Shown one piece after another: positions 53,779-62,539 of a DNA stretch of 64,000 nt. Origin of the DNA: Allobosea sp. (GTDB taxonomy: Bacteria > Pseudomonadota > Alphaproteobacteria > Rhizobiales > Kaistiaceae); NCBI GenBank assembly GCA_017307955.1, contig JAFKFV010000021.1:60219-124218 (forward strand), given 5' to 3'. Both the position numbers and the translations under genes were made by a program. The notes beneath the pieces were generated by a model. It did no database searches and was not told the DNA's origin. It saw nothing but the letters and a program-made list of their open reading frames with translations. Each line of letters begins with the position of its first letter. Position 1 is the stretch's first letter.

Positions 53779-55484
53779 CCGGAATGAGCGGCGGTGGCGA
53801 GGATCTGGAAATGCTCGACGATCGGCCCGAGCGCGAGCGCCGGGAAGAAGGTGAGCCCGCCGATGACGAGGATGGCGCCGACGAGAAGCCCGACGAACAG
53901 GCCGCCATCGGTCGGCAGCGTTCCGGCCGAGGCCGGCACGGTCTTCTTGGCCGCGAGCGAACCGGCGATCGCGACGGCCGGCACGATCATCAGGAAGCGG
54001 CCGACGAACATCGCGATGCCGAGCGTCACGTTGTACCAGTCGGTATTGCCGGTGAGCCCGGCGAAGGCCGAGCCGTTGTTGGCCGCCGCCGAGGTGTAGG
54101 CGTAGAGGATCTCGGAGAAGCCGTGCGGGCCGGGATTGGCGATCGATGCCACGGCCGAGGGCAGCACCGTCGCGATCGCCGTGAAGCCGAGCATGGCGAG
54201 CGGCAGGATCAGGAGCGCCAGCAGAGCGAGCTTCACCTCGCGCGCCTCGATCTTCTTGCCGACATATTCCGGCGTGCGGCCGACCATCAGCCCGGCGATG
54301 AACACCGCGATCACGACGAAGAGCAGGATGCCGTAGAGGCCCGCGCCGACGCCGCCGACGATGATCTCGCCGAGTTCCATATTGATGATCGGGATCATGC
54401 CGCCGAGCGCGGTGAAGCTGTCATGCATGGCGTTGACGGCGCCGCAGGAGGCGGCGGTCGTGACCACGGCGAACAGCGACGAGAGCGCGATGCCGAAGCG
54501 GACCTCCTTGCCTTCCATGTTGCCGCCGGCGATGCCGAGCGCATGGACGAGCGGGTTGCCGGAGGCTTCCGAGGCGTAGCAGGCGGCGACGCCGGCCGCG
54601 AAGAGAACGCCCATCGCCGCGAGGATCGCGAAGCCCTGGCGCTCGTTGCCGACCATGCGGCCGAAGACATTGGTCAGCGCCGCGCCGATGGCGAAGATCG
54701 CGACCATCTGCACGAGGTTGGAAAGAGCGGTCGGGTTCTCGAAGGGATGCGCGGCATTGGCGTTCATGAAGCCGCCGCCATTGGTGCCGAGCATCTTGAT
54801 GGCGATCTGCGAGGCCATGGGGCCGAGCGCGATCACCTGCCTGGCGCCCTCGAGCGTCGTCGCCTCGACCGAGGGTCCGAGCGTCTGCGGCACGCCCTGC
54901 CAGACGAGGAAGAGCGCCAGCAGGATCGAGATCGGCAGCAGCACATAGAGCGTGGCGCGGGTCATATCGACCCAGAAATTGCCGATCGCATGCGCCTCGC
55001 GCCGGGCGAAGCCGCGGATGAGCGCGACGGCGAGCGCGATGCCGGTGGCGGCGGAGAGGAAGTTCTGCACCGCGAGCCCAGACATCTGGACGAGATAGGA
55101 CATGGTCCCCTCGCCGCCATAGTTCTGCCAGTTGGTGTTGGTGACGAAGGAGACCGCCGTGTTGAAGGCGAGCGTCTCCGGCACCGCGCCCATGCCCTGC
55201 GGATTGAAGGGCAGCATTCCCTGCGCCCGCTGCAGGCCATAGAGCAGCAGGAAGCCGGCGGCGTTGAAGACGAGCATCGCCACCACATAGGCGAGCCAGT
55301 GCTGGTCCTCGCGCTCCGAGGTGCCGGCGAGACGGTAGAAGCCGCGCTCGACGGGACCGAGCACGGGCGAGAGCCATGTGCGCTCGCCGGTGAAGACGCG
55401 GGTCATGTAGCCGCCGAGCGGCCGCGTCAGCGCCAGCACGAAGGCGACGAAGAGGGCGATCTGCAGCCAGCCATTCACTGTCAT
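53775..55484 (-). CDS. kdpA: Potassium-transporting ATPase subunit A
   Basis: This 569-residue membrane protein has the four pore-like repeats of the SKT superfamily. FVTNTNWQNYGGEGTMSY holds the first selectivity loop, LGTNGGGFMNANAAHPFENP the second, and SAAANNGSAFAGLTG another. It gives the high-affinity potassium path. Start ATG at 55484 follows AGGAGG, which overlaps the kdpF stop. Length and motifs are normal. Confidence 0.97.
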
Positions 55485-55496
55485 GACGGCGGCCTC

Positions 55497-55586
55497 CTAG
55501 AAGCGCTCGGGGCGCAGAAGCGCGAGCGTCAGATAGGCGAGGACGACGAGCGTCACCGCCCCGCCCAGCCAGTAGTCGAGCATCAT
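55497..55586 (-). CDS. kdpF: KdpF small membrane subunit
   Basis: This 29-residue peptide (MMLDYWLGGAVTLVVLAYLTLALLRPERF has the key parts YWLGGAVTLVVLAYLTLAL and the basic end LRPERF) is one membrane helix with the KdpF pattern. It stabilises the KdpABC complex. It ends 12 bases before kdpA. Two ATGs in a row begin it; the first has AAGAAGG about ten bases ahead. Confidence 0.85.
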   Translation of the reverse strand: MMLDYWLGGAVTLVVLAYLTLALLRPERF

Positions 55587-55602
55587 TTCGGGGAAGCCTT
55601 CT

Positions 55603-55698
55603 TCAGAAGCCGGCCGCGGCGCGGGCATAGAGGATCGCCACGCCGAAGCAGCCGAGGGCGAGCGCGGGGAGGAAGATGTCGAGCATGTCCGAAGCCAT
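55603..55698 (-). CDS. 31-residue membrane peptide upstream of kdpF
   Basis: A short frame before kdpF encodes MASDMLDIFLPALALGCFGV followed by AILYARAAAGF: one hydrophobic helix of about 20 residues, then a short basic tail. Its stop is 16 bases from kdpF. Small peptides with a helix and a Y-x-R-A ending are found in front of kdpF in other alphaproteobacteria, as I remember it, without assigned function. No clear ribosome site is seen, and a second ATG is available four codons in. It is a plausible extra Kdp peptide. Confidence 0.55.
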   Translation of the reverse strand: MASDMLDIFLPALALGCFGVAILYARAAAGF

Positions 55699-55871
55699 GT
55701 GCAGGTTGCCGCGCGCGCGGGCTCGCCGCGCGGCATCGGTCAGGTTCGCGACGAGGCGACTGTCCGATGGCGGGAGTATCGGCAGCGGGGCATAGGGATT
55801 CGAGCGCGGCCGGCGGGGCGGCGCATAGGAAAAGCATAGGCGGAGGCGGGCATCACGCCGGTCATCGACAA

Positions 55872-55891
55872 TGCGAACGGCGCCGTTCGCA
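55872..55891. promoter_or_regulatory. Perfect 20-base palindrome upstream of kdp
   Basis: The bases TGCGAACGGCGCCGTTCGCA are a perfect palindrome with no centre gap. It lies in the divergent region between the kdp operon (174 bases upstream of the small peptide) and the first lipoprotein gene (107 bases away). It could bind a dimeric regulator for either side. Confidence 0.5.
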
Positions 55892-55998
55892 CTTCCCTAA
55901 CCGGGTCTGGACGAGCCTCATCTTCGGCCGGCCTCACCGGGAAACCGCGGCGGGGCTGGCGTGTTACCGGGTTCAGTCAGAAGGTTGGGAACGCCCCG

Positions 55999-56340
55999 AT
56001 GAAGACGACACTGCTGATCGCCGCGGCGCTGCTGCCGCCGCTCGCCGCCTGCACCAGCGCGCGCTCGCCGGACCGGATCGATCCGACCTATGTGAACAGC
56101 CTCGCCTTCCAGGGCATGAGCTGCAAGGCGCTGAACGCCAAGGCGGCCGAGACCGACGCCGCGCTCGCCAAGGCGACCGAGAAGCAGAAGCGCGCCTATA
56201 CCAGCGACGCGGTGAGCGGCTTCCTGATCGGCGTTCCCGTCGCGACGATGAGCGGCCAGGACATCGGCGCCGAGGTCGGCCGGCTCAAGGGCGAGCAATG
56301 GGCGCTCGGCGATGTGCGCAAGGCCAAGAAATGCGTCTGA
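55999..56340 (+). CDS. Small lipoprotein with MSC motif (first of pair)
   Basis: This 113-residue protein has a lipoprotein signal with lipobox LAAC (cysteine about residue 18). The mature part has YVNSLAFQGMSCKALNAKAAETDAALAKATEK, then a helix pair and a glycine-rich hydrophobic part SDAVSGFLIGVPVATMSG, and ends in KKCV. The MSC-x-x-L motif recurs in the next gene. Function is unknown. The start follows a weak site. It would sit in the inner or outer membrane as a lipid-anchored protein. Confidence 0.65.
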   Translation: MKTTLLIAAALLPPLAACTSARSPDRIDPTYVNSLAFQGMSCKALNAKAAETDAALAKATEKQKRAYTSDAVSGFLIGVPVATMSGQDIGAEVGRLKGEQWALGDVRKAKKCV

Positions 56341-56420
56341 AACCTGTGTCGAGCGGCCTGCTTGCGCACTCGAGGCACCGCGCGTCATATGGCGCATGTG
56401 AAAAAGGGAGGCGAACAACC

Positions 56421-56753
56421 ATGCGCATGTCCATCCTCGCGATCCTGCCGCTCGCGGCGCTCGCGGCCTGCACCAGCGCCGACACCCCGCCGCCGCGCTC
56501 GGCCGCTGCGATGAGCGGCGACTATGCGCAGATGAGCTGCGCCGAGCTCGAGGCCGCCGCGCGCAGCGCCGCCTCCGACGCCTCCTGGGCCCGCCGCCAG
56601 CAGCAGCAGACCTTCGGCAGCGGCAATTCCGACAATGTCTCGATCAATGTGCCGCTCGGCGGCGGCGGCGGCGTGACGACCGGTCCGCGTCCGTCGAGCT
56701 CGCGCCAGCGCGCCGATATCAGCCAGGCGATGGCGGCCAAGGGCTGCCAGTAA
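56421..56753 (+). CDS. Small lipoprotein with MSC motif (second of pair)
   Basis: This 110-residue protein has lipobox LAAC (cysteine near residue 17), then YAQMSCAELEAAARSAASDASWARRQQQQ, a glycine-rich stretch PLGGGGGVTTGPRP and a helix ending KGCQ. The YAQMSCAEL part matches FQGMSCKAL of its neighbour, and both end with a terminal Cys, so they look like diverged paralogues. The start has GGGAGG about ten bases upstream. A hairpin terminator follows. Function is unknown. Confidence 0.65.
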   Translation: MRMSILAILPLAALAACTSADTPPPRSAAAMSGDYAQMSCAELEAAARSAASDASWARRQQQQTFGSGNSDNVSINVPLGGGGGVTTGPRPSSSRQRADISQAMAAKGCQ

Positions 56754-56772
56754 GCAGGCCGAAAGCGAAAGG

Positions 56773-56793
56773 TCCGGCGGCGCTGCCGCCGGA
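56773..56793. terminator. Bidirectional terminator between convergent genes
   Basis: TCCGGCGGC (56773-56781) pairs perfectly with GCCGCCGGA (56785-56793) around GCT. On the plus strand GCTCGTTTA follows, and on the minus strand CCTTTCGCTTTC lies beyond. It lies between the second lipoprotein and the KbaZ-like gene, which converge. Confidence 0.7.
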
Positions 56794-56799
56794 GCTCGT

Positions 56800-58062
56800 T
56801 TAGCCCCTGATCGCGGCGGCGTAATCCTCCAGCACGCGTTCGACCGCGTGGAGGACATGGCCATGCGCGTCGAGCGGTCCGGCGCCGGCCGCGCGCGGCA
56901 GGAACTGCGACACCAGCGTCTCGGGGATGACGCGGCCGTCGAGCGCCGCATAGAGCGCCGCCACCGCCCGCTCCGCGTCGGGATGCGGCCAGTAATAGCG
57001 GATGCGGTCGGAATAGGAGTAATGGCGGAGCACATGCTGCTCTTCCGCCGTGCCCGGATAATGGCTCTGCCAGTTGCCCGGCTCGGCCAGCATCAGCGCC
57101 TCCATGGCGGCGGCGAGGCGGCGGCTGCCATAAGCGGGGTCGAGCTCGGCGGCGATGCAGTCGAGCCCGTAAAGCGCCTCGCGAAGCGCAAAGGTAAGGC
57201 CTGGGCCGACCTTCAGGATCGCGAAGCCGTCCGAGACCAGCGCCGCGAGGCGGTCGACCGGCTGGTAATCCGTCGAATGCGCCTCGAAGACGAAGCCCGG
57301 CTCGTTCTCCAGCACCGCGACCAGCGCGCGGGCGCGCTCCGGCTGATAGGCGACGACGCTCTCATGGCCGAACTCGACGCCCGGCTGCACGACGATGCCG
57401 ATCGCGCGCTCATAGGCCGCCTCGAGCCCGGCGGCGAAGAAGATGTCGCGATGGGTGGCAATCGTCTTCTTCACGGCCTCCGGCGTCGTCGGCTCGAGAT
57501 GATCGAGCGCATGGGTGGCGCCGCCCGGCGTCGGCACTTCGGTGCCGATGACATAGACCGGCGGCGGCAGGCCGGCATCGCGCGCCGCGGCTTCGGCGGC
57601 GGCGGCGAGGCGCGCCGCGCGATGGGCCGTCGTCGCGTCGTCGAGCGCTTCCGGCTCGCCGGCGCAGCCCATCGAGGCGTCGAGATGGATCTTCGAGAAA
57701 CCGGCGGCGACGAAGGCGGCGACCATCGCCTCGGCCTTGGCCATCGCCTCCTCGGCCGGCTTCTTCTTCCAGGGATTGGGCCCGAGATGATCGCCGCCGA
57801 AGATGATCCGCTCCGGCGCGAAACCCTCCTCCGCCGCGATGGCGAGGACGAAGCGGCGGAAATCCGCCGGCCGCATGCCGGTATAGCCGCCGTCCTGGTT
57901 GACCTGGTTGCAGGTCGCCTCGATCAGCACCGGCCCCTCGCCGGCCCTTCCGTGGCGGAACGTGGCGCGGATCACGTCCGGATGCGCCGAGCACACCGAG
58001 GTGATGGCGAGGCGGCGCCCCTCGCGGCGGGCCTTCGGCAGATCGCGGATGAAATCGGACAT
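56800..58062 (-). CDS. D-tagatose-bisphosphate aldolase non-catalytic subunit (GatZ/KbaZ)
   Basis: This 420-residue protein belongs to the GatZ/KbaZ family (COG4573): RLAITSVCSAHPDVIRATFRHG, ATCNQVNQDGGYTGMRPADF, GGDHLGPNPWK, HLDASMGCAGEP, GTEVPTPGGA and AHSTDYQP are its conserved blocks. GatZ is needed for full activity of the aldolase GatY in galactitol and tagatose breakdown. No GatY is in the window. The start is ATG at 58062, overlapping the PfkB stop by one base, with AGGAG about six bases before; a TTG one codon earlier exists. It is the last gene of the polyol/sugar operon. Confidence 0.87.
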   Translation of the reverse strand: MSDFIRDLPKARREGRRLAITSVCSAHPDVIRATFRHGRAGEGPVLIEATCNQVNQDGGYTGMRPADFRRFVLAIAAEEGFAPERIIFGGDHLGPNPWKKKPAEEAMAKAEAMVAAFVAAGFSKIHLDASMGCAGEPEALDDATTAHRAARLAAAAEAAARDAGLPPPVYVIGTEVPTPGGATHALDHLEPTTPEAVKKTIATHRDIFFAAGLEAAYERAIGIVVQPGVEFGHESVVAYQPERARALVAVLENEPGFVFEAHSTDYQPVDRLAALVSDGFAILKVGPGLTFALREALYGLDCIAAELDPAYGSRRLAAAMEALMLAEPGNWQSHYPGTAEEQHVLRHYSYSDRIRYYWPHPDAERAVAALYAALDGRVIPETLVSQFLPRAAGAGPLDAHGHVLHAVERVLEDYAAAIRG

Positions 58063-59015
58063 CAAGGGCTCCTGACGGTGGCGCCGGCGATGAAGGCGTC
58101 GAGCTCGGCGAAGGTCGAGGTGCCTTCCATCGGCCCCTTGATCGTCACCGTGCGTGCGCCGGCGGCGTTGGCATAGCGGAGCGCGCGCTCGACCGGTAGC
58201 CCCGCCCGCCGCGCCACGAGGAAAGTGGCGCCGAAACTGTCGCCGGCACCGGTCGGATCGACCTCCTCCACGACGAAGCCGGGCATGTCGGTGCGTCCGT
58301 CGCGGTCGAAATGGCTGGCGCCGGCGGCGCCGCGTTTCAGCACGATCTCCCTGACGCCGGCCGCCAGCAGATGCGCGACGGCTTCCGCCTCGCCGGCGCC
58401 CTCGGCGAACATCGCCAGTTCCTCGCCGGAGGGCAGGAAGAGATCGGTCACGGCGAGCACGCGGTCGAAGGCCGCCCTGCCCTCGGCGTCGCGCAATGTC
58501 TCGCGGCGGACATTCGGATCGAAGGAAATGGTGCCGCCGCGCGCCTTGAGCGCCGGGATGGTGGCGAAGATCATGCCATGCACGGCCGGGATCGGCAGGC
58601 CGGAGCCCATGACATGGAGATGCGCGGCGCCGGCGAGCACCGCCTTCGCCTCCTCGGTCGCCGCGATCCTGCCGGCGGCGCTGTCGCGCATGTTGAAGAC
58701 GAAGGCGCGGCTGCCATCGGCGCGGTAACGGACGAAGGCGCTGCCGGTGGCGGCGCCGGGCAGCACCGCGACCGCCGAGACGTCGACGCCATCCTTGCGG
58801 AGCCGATCGAGATTGAGCGTGCCGAAATCATCGTCGCCGACCGCCGAGACGATGGCCGCGGCGGCTCCGAGCTTGCCGACCTGATCGATGAAGATCGCCG
58901 GCGCGCCGCTCGGGAACGGCCCGATCAGCGATTGCGGCTCCAGGAAGCCGTCGCCGAGCTTGGTGGCCATGATCTCGACCAGGATCTCGCCGATCGTGAC
59001 GACGGGTCCGTCCAT
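58062..59015 (-). CDS. PfkB-family sugar kinase
   Basis: This 317-residue kinase has the ribokinase fold: start TIGEILVEIMATKLG, GGAP-like SGAPAIFIDQVGKLG, and the C-terminal motif DPTGAGDSFGATF, which carries the catalytic aspartate and the anion hole. It phosphorylates a sugar or sugar phosphate. With the GatZ-like gene it could form 1-phosphofructokinase- or tagatose-6-phosphate-kinase-like steps. The start has GAGGGAAG about eight bases upstream. Confidence 0.87.
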   Translation of the reverse strand: MDGPVVTIGEILVEIMATKLGDGFLEPQSLIGPFPSGAPAIFIDQVGKLGAAAAIVSAVGDDDFGTLNLDRLRKDGVDVSAVAVLPGAATGSAFVRYRADGSRAFVFNMRDSAAGRIAATEEAKAVLAGAAHLHVMGSGLPIPAVHGMIFATIPALKARGGTISFDPNVRRETLRDAEGRAAFDRVLAVTDLFLPSGEELAMFAEGAGEAEAVAHLLAAGVREIVLKRGAAGASHFDRDGRTDMPGFVVEEVDPTGAGDSFGATFLVARRAGLPVERALRYANAAGARTVTIKGPMEGTSTFAELDAFIAGATVRSP

Positions 59016-59025
59016 GTTTCTTCCC

Positions 59026-60255
59026 TCAGCTACGGAACAGCGTCAGCGGCTGTTCGCTGGCATAGATCGCGCGCTCGTCGATCGAGAACATGCGCTGGTG
59101 CATGATGAAGGCGCCGCCGAGCGCCGGGCCCTCGATGCCGAGCGCCGAGACCTCGATGCGCGGCATCGGGAAGCCTTCGAGGAATTCGCGCCGCATCGCG
59201 GCCTCGACCTCGCCGGCGACATGGCGGAACACCGGCGCCACGGAGCCGCCGAGGATGATGGCGCCCGGATTGAGCACGCTGGTGAGCTGCACGAGGCCGA
59301 TCGCGAGCCGGCGGCCCCATTCGGACGCCGTGCGCCGCGCCATGGCCTCGCCGGCGCCGAGCGCCGCGAGGAAACTGTCGAGGTCGTCGCCGGCGGCGGC
59401 GCCATTGGCGCGGTAGCGGGCGACCAGCGCGTCCTTGCCGATATAGCTTTCGAGATGGCCGGGCTTGTGGCGGCCGACGAAGAAGCCCTCGCCGCCGACC
59501 ACCAGCTGGCCAAATTCGCCGGCGAGCCCGGCCGAACCGCGGAAAAGCCGGCCGCCGATGACGACGCCGCCGCCGGCGCCGTTCTCGATGAGCAGGAAGG
59601 CGACGGTCTCGGAGCGATGCGCCGTCTCGCGATAGGTTTCGGCGATGGCGAAGGCGTTGGCGTCGTTCTCGACAAGGACGAGGAGATCGCGGCCCGGCAG
59701 GCGGCGCGCGAGGCGCTCGGCGAGCATCTCCTTCAGCCGCACGTCGCGCCAGCCGATGATGAGCGCGTTGATGACGCGGCCCTCGTCGAGCAGCGCCGGC
59801 AGGCCGACACAGACGCCGCGCACGCGCTCGCCATTCGGCAGCGATTCGATGACGGTGGCGATCATCGCGACGATGCGGTCTGACACGGCGTCGGGCGCGC
59901 TTTCGAAGGTCGGATAGGGTATCGTCTCGCGGCGGATCTCGCGGGCGGCCATGTCGGTCGCCACCACGGTCAGCCGGTCGACGCCGATCTCGGCGCCGAG
60001 GAAATAGGCGCCGCCGGCATCGAGCTCGATATGGATGCCGGGCCGTCCGGTGCGCTGCGGGCTGTCGCCACGCGGCAGGTCCGTGCGCTCGACGACCATG
60101 CCGTCCGCCATCAGATTGGCGATGATGTTGCCGGTGGTGGAGCGGTTGAGGCCGAGGGCGCGGGCGAGATCGGCGCGGCTCATGCCGCCGGTGCGGAACA
60201 GCGCGTTGAGGGCGCGGATCTCGTTCAGGTAGCGGACGGACTGCGGAGTAGCCAC
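59026..60255 (-). CDS. ROK-family transcriptional repressor
   Basis: This 409-residue protein has a winged helix (NALFRTGGMSRADLARALGLNRSTTGNIIANL) and a ROK sugar-binding domain (PF00480) with ENDANAFAIAE and ENGAGGGVVIGG. The zinc motif that normally reads CxCGxxGC is replaced by VGRHKPGHLE, so the zinc site is lost or changed. The start is a GTG at 60255. It lies between the ABC binding protein and the kinase on the same strand, 10 bases before the PfkB gene, and is the likely regulator of the operon. Confidence 0.87.
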   Translation of the reverse strand: MATPQSVRYLNEIRALNALFRTGGMSRADLARALGLNRSTTGNIIANLMADGMVVERTDLPRGDSPQRTGRPGIHIELDAGGAYFLGAEIGVDRLTVVATDMAAREIRRETIPYPTFESAPDAVSDRIVAMIATVIESLPNGERVRGVCVGLPALLDEGRVINALIIGWRDVRLKEMLAERLARRLPGRDLLVLVENDANAFAIAETYRETAHRSETVAFLLIENGAGGGVVIGGRLFRGSAGLAGEFGQLVVGGEGFFVGRHKPGHLESYIGKDALVARYRANGAAAGDDLDSFLAALGAGEAMARRTASEWGRRLAIGLVQLTSVLNPGAIILGGSVAPVFRHVAGEVEAAMRREFLEGFPMPRIEVSALGIEGPALGGAFIMHQRMFSIDERAIYASEQPLTLFRS

Positions 60256-60381
60256 GATGCGGGGGCCTGAGCAATGCTGGGCGACGAGCGCGGGATGGTT
60301 GGTCGAGGCCCCTCCGCCTCGGGTCGCGGCAGGGCGGGAAACCCCGCCTCGCCGCCTGTCGTCGTGATCGTCGTAAGCTGA

Positions 60382-60425
60382 TCCTGCTTACTGCGATCTG
60401 ATTATTGAGTCTTGCTTACTGCGTC
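60382..60425. repeat. Near-identical 17-base direct repeat at the end of the binding-protein gene
   Basis: TCCTGCTTACTGCGATC (60382-60398) and GTCTTGCTTACTGCGTC (60409-60425) share the core TGCTTACTGCG, 27 bases apart. The second copy covers the stop codon. It may be a small duplication or a ROK site. Confidence 0.35.
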
Positions 60426-61441
60426 TTGCGCATCGCGAGAAGCGCTTCGACGTTCTCGCCCGTCACCGGAACCCACGGCACGGAATACTGCTGCTGCTTG
60501 CCGCCATCCCAGGCGAGCTGGCCGCCATTGACGTCCCAGACCTTGGCCTGCGGCTTGTAGTCGGCGCCGCGCACCACGCCGAGGGCGAGGTCGATGGCGC
60601 CCTGGGCCTGCGCGTCGGCGTCCTGCAGGGTCGACATCATCTCGCCGCGCTGCACGGCGAGCAGCGCGTCGGTCACGCCGTCGACGCCGGCGACCGGGAT
60701 CTTCTTCGGATCGAGGCCATGCGCCTTGACTGCCTCGAGGGCGCCGATCGCCATCTCGTCATTCTCGCCGATGATGCCCTGGATCTCGTCCGGATGGGCC
60801 GTCAGCCAGTTCTCGACGAGGCTGAGCGCCTCGGCACGCGACCAGTTGGCGGTCTTCTGCTCGAGGACCTTGATGTCCGGATAGTCCTTCAGCGTCGCCT
60901 CGATGCCTTCGAGACGCTGCACCTGCGCCGACTGGCCGATCATGCCCTCGACGATGACGACATTGCCCTTGCCGCCCATCTTGTCGAACACCGACTTCGC
61001 CAGGATCTTGCCGGCCTCGACGTCGTTGGAGGAGATATAGGCGTTGTAGAGGTCGGTGTTGGAGATCAGCGTGTTGGAGCCGATCACCGGCACGCCGGCG
61101 GCCTTGGCGCGCTCGACCGGATCGTTGCCGGCATTGATGTCGACCGGCACGAAGATGATCGCGTCATATTTCTCGCTGATCGCGGTGTCGAACTGGTTCG
61201 ACTGTGTCAACGCGTCCATGCGGCCGTCGAGGACGGTGAGCGTCACCGTGCCGTCCTTGACCAGCGGATGGCTGTTGGCGGCATTGGCCCACAGCACGTT
61301 GAACTCGGTGTCGAGGCTCTGCACCACGGCGGCGATGCGCGGCTTGGCGGCATCGGCATGGGCCGCGCCAACGGCGAGCGCCGCGAGGCCGGCGCCGGCG
61401 AGCGCCGCGAGCGTGCGGCGGGTCAGGGTGTAGCGTGCCAT
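60416..61441 (-). CDS. Sugar ABC transporter periplasmic substrate-binding protein
   Basis: This 341-residue protein has a twin-arginine-like signal (TLTRRTLAALAGAGLAALAVGAAHA, cleaved near residue 30) and a type 1 periplasmic-binding fold: IAAVVQSLDTEFNVLWANAA, IIFVPVDINAGNDPVERAKAAGVPVIGSN and IPVAGVDGVTDALLAV. It is of the RbsB/ChvE type. The start is ATG at 61441, seven bases after GGGAGG. The signal may use the Tat path. Ligand is unknown, but the downstream kinase and GatZ-like gene point to a hexitol or ketohexose. Confidence 0.88.
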   Translation of the reverse strand: MARYTLTRRTLAALAGAGLAALAVGAAHADAAKPRIAAVVQSLDTEFNVLWANAANSHPLVKDGTVTLTVLDGRMDALTQSNQFDTAISEKYDAIIFVPVDINAGNDPVERAKAAGVPVIGSNTLISNTDLYNAYISSNDVEAGKILAKSVFDKMGGKGNVVIVEGMIGQSAQVQRLEGIEATLKDYPDIKVLEQKTANWSRAEALSLVENWLTAHPDEIQGIIGENDEMAIGALEAVKAHGLDPKKIPVAGVDGVTDALLAVQRGEMMSTLQDADAQAQGAIDLALGVVRGADYKPQAKVWDVNGGQLAWDGGKQQQYSVPWVPVTGENVEALLAMRKTQ

Positions 61442-61519
61442 TTCGGGTTCCTCCCTTGGATCATGGCTTCTTGGAAGACGAGAACGCACGGCCGCGTGCC
61501 CGGGCGGGCGCGCGGATCC

Positions 61520-62503
61520 TTACGGATTCATGTGGCGGGAGCGGTCGACGAGGACGGCGACGACGATGATCGCGCCCTTGATGACCTGCTGGTAGTAGGA
61601 CGAGACGCCCATCAGATCGAGGCCGTTGGAGATGATGCCGATGATGAGCGCGCCGATCAGCGTGTAGCCGACCGAGCCGAGGCCGCCGGTGAGCGAGGTG
61701 CCGCCGATGACGACCGCGGCGATGGCGTCGAGCTCGTAGCCGAGGCCGGCCTGCGGCAGGGCGGAGGTGGTGCGCGCCGTGAGGATGGCGCCGGCGAGGC
61801 CGGCCAGCGCGCCCATCAGCAGATAGACCGAGAAGATGACGCTGCGGGTCGGGATGCCGGCGGTGCGCGCGCTCTTCACATTGCCGCCGACCGCATAGAC
61901 CCAGCGGCCATAGACGGTGAAGCGCAGCACGATCCAGGCGACGACGAAGACGGCGAGGAAGATGATGACCGGGACCGGCACGCCGGCGATGAAGCCCTGC
62001 CCCAGCCAGCGGAAGGCCGGCGAGAGATTGGGGATCGGGCGGCCATCGCTGTAGAGCAGCGTCGCGCCGCGCGCCATCGAGAGCATGCCCAGCGTCGCCA
62101 CGAAGGCCGGGACGCCGAAGCGGGCGACCAGCGTGCCGTTCACCGTGCCGACGAGGCCGCCGACCGCGATCGCCGCGAGGAAGGCGACGGCCGGATTGAA
62201 GGGCTCGCCGCCCGTCACGAGGCTGCCGGCGACGACGCCCGCCACCGCCAGCGTCGAGCCGACCGAGAGGTCGATGCCGCCGGTCAGGATGACGAAGGTC
62301 ATGCCGATGGCGAGGATGCCGTTGATCGACACCTGGCGCAGCACATTGGTGATGTTGCCCGTCGACAGGAAGTTCGGATGGGCGAAGGAGAGGATCACGA
62401 ACAGGATCAGGAAGGAGATCAGGATCCCGTAGCGCGAGAGGAAGCGGCCGAGGGCGCGGCCGCGGGTATCGGCGGAGACGGTCGAGGCGGAGAGATCGGA
62501 CAT
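61520..62503 (-). CDS. Sugar ABC transporter permease (RbsC type)
   Basis: This 327-residue membrane protein has eight to ten segments and the family signature ILAIGMTFVILTGGIDLSVGS. Also present are YAVGGNVKSARTAGI and GYELDAIAAVVIGGTSLTGG. It lies 36 bases behind the ATPase gene and 78 bases before the binding-protein gene, all minus strand. Confidence 0.92.
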   Translation of the reverse strand: MSDLSASTVSADTRGRALGRFLSRYGILISFLILFVILSFAHPNFLSTGNITNVLRQVSINGILAIGMTFVILTGGIDLSVGSTLAVAGVVAGSLVTGGEPFNPAVAFLAAIAVGGLVGTVNGTLVARFGVPAFVATLGMLSMARGATLLYSDGRPIPNLSPAFRWLGQGFIAGVPVPVIIFLAVFVVAWIVLRFTVYGRWVYAVGGNVKSARTAGIPTRSVIFSVYLLMGALAGLAGAILTARTTSALPQAGLGYELDAIAAVVIGGTSLTGGLGSVGYTLIGALIIGIISNGLDLMGVSSYYQQVIKGAIIVVAVLVDRSRHMNP

Positions 62504-62539
62504 CGGCGTTTCCCGTGGCGCGTTCTTCTGGTTGTTCGG

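Noticed and set aside
53784..56753. A 989-residue open frame on the plus strand opposite kdpA
   Set aside because: It is antisense to an intact KdpA with four pore loops and is full of arginine, glutamate and histidine, as shadow frames in GC-rich DNA are.
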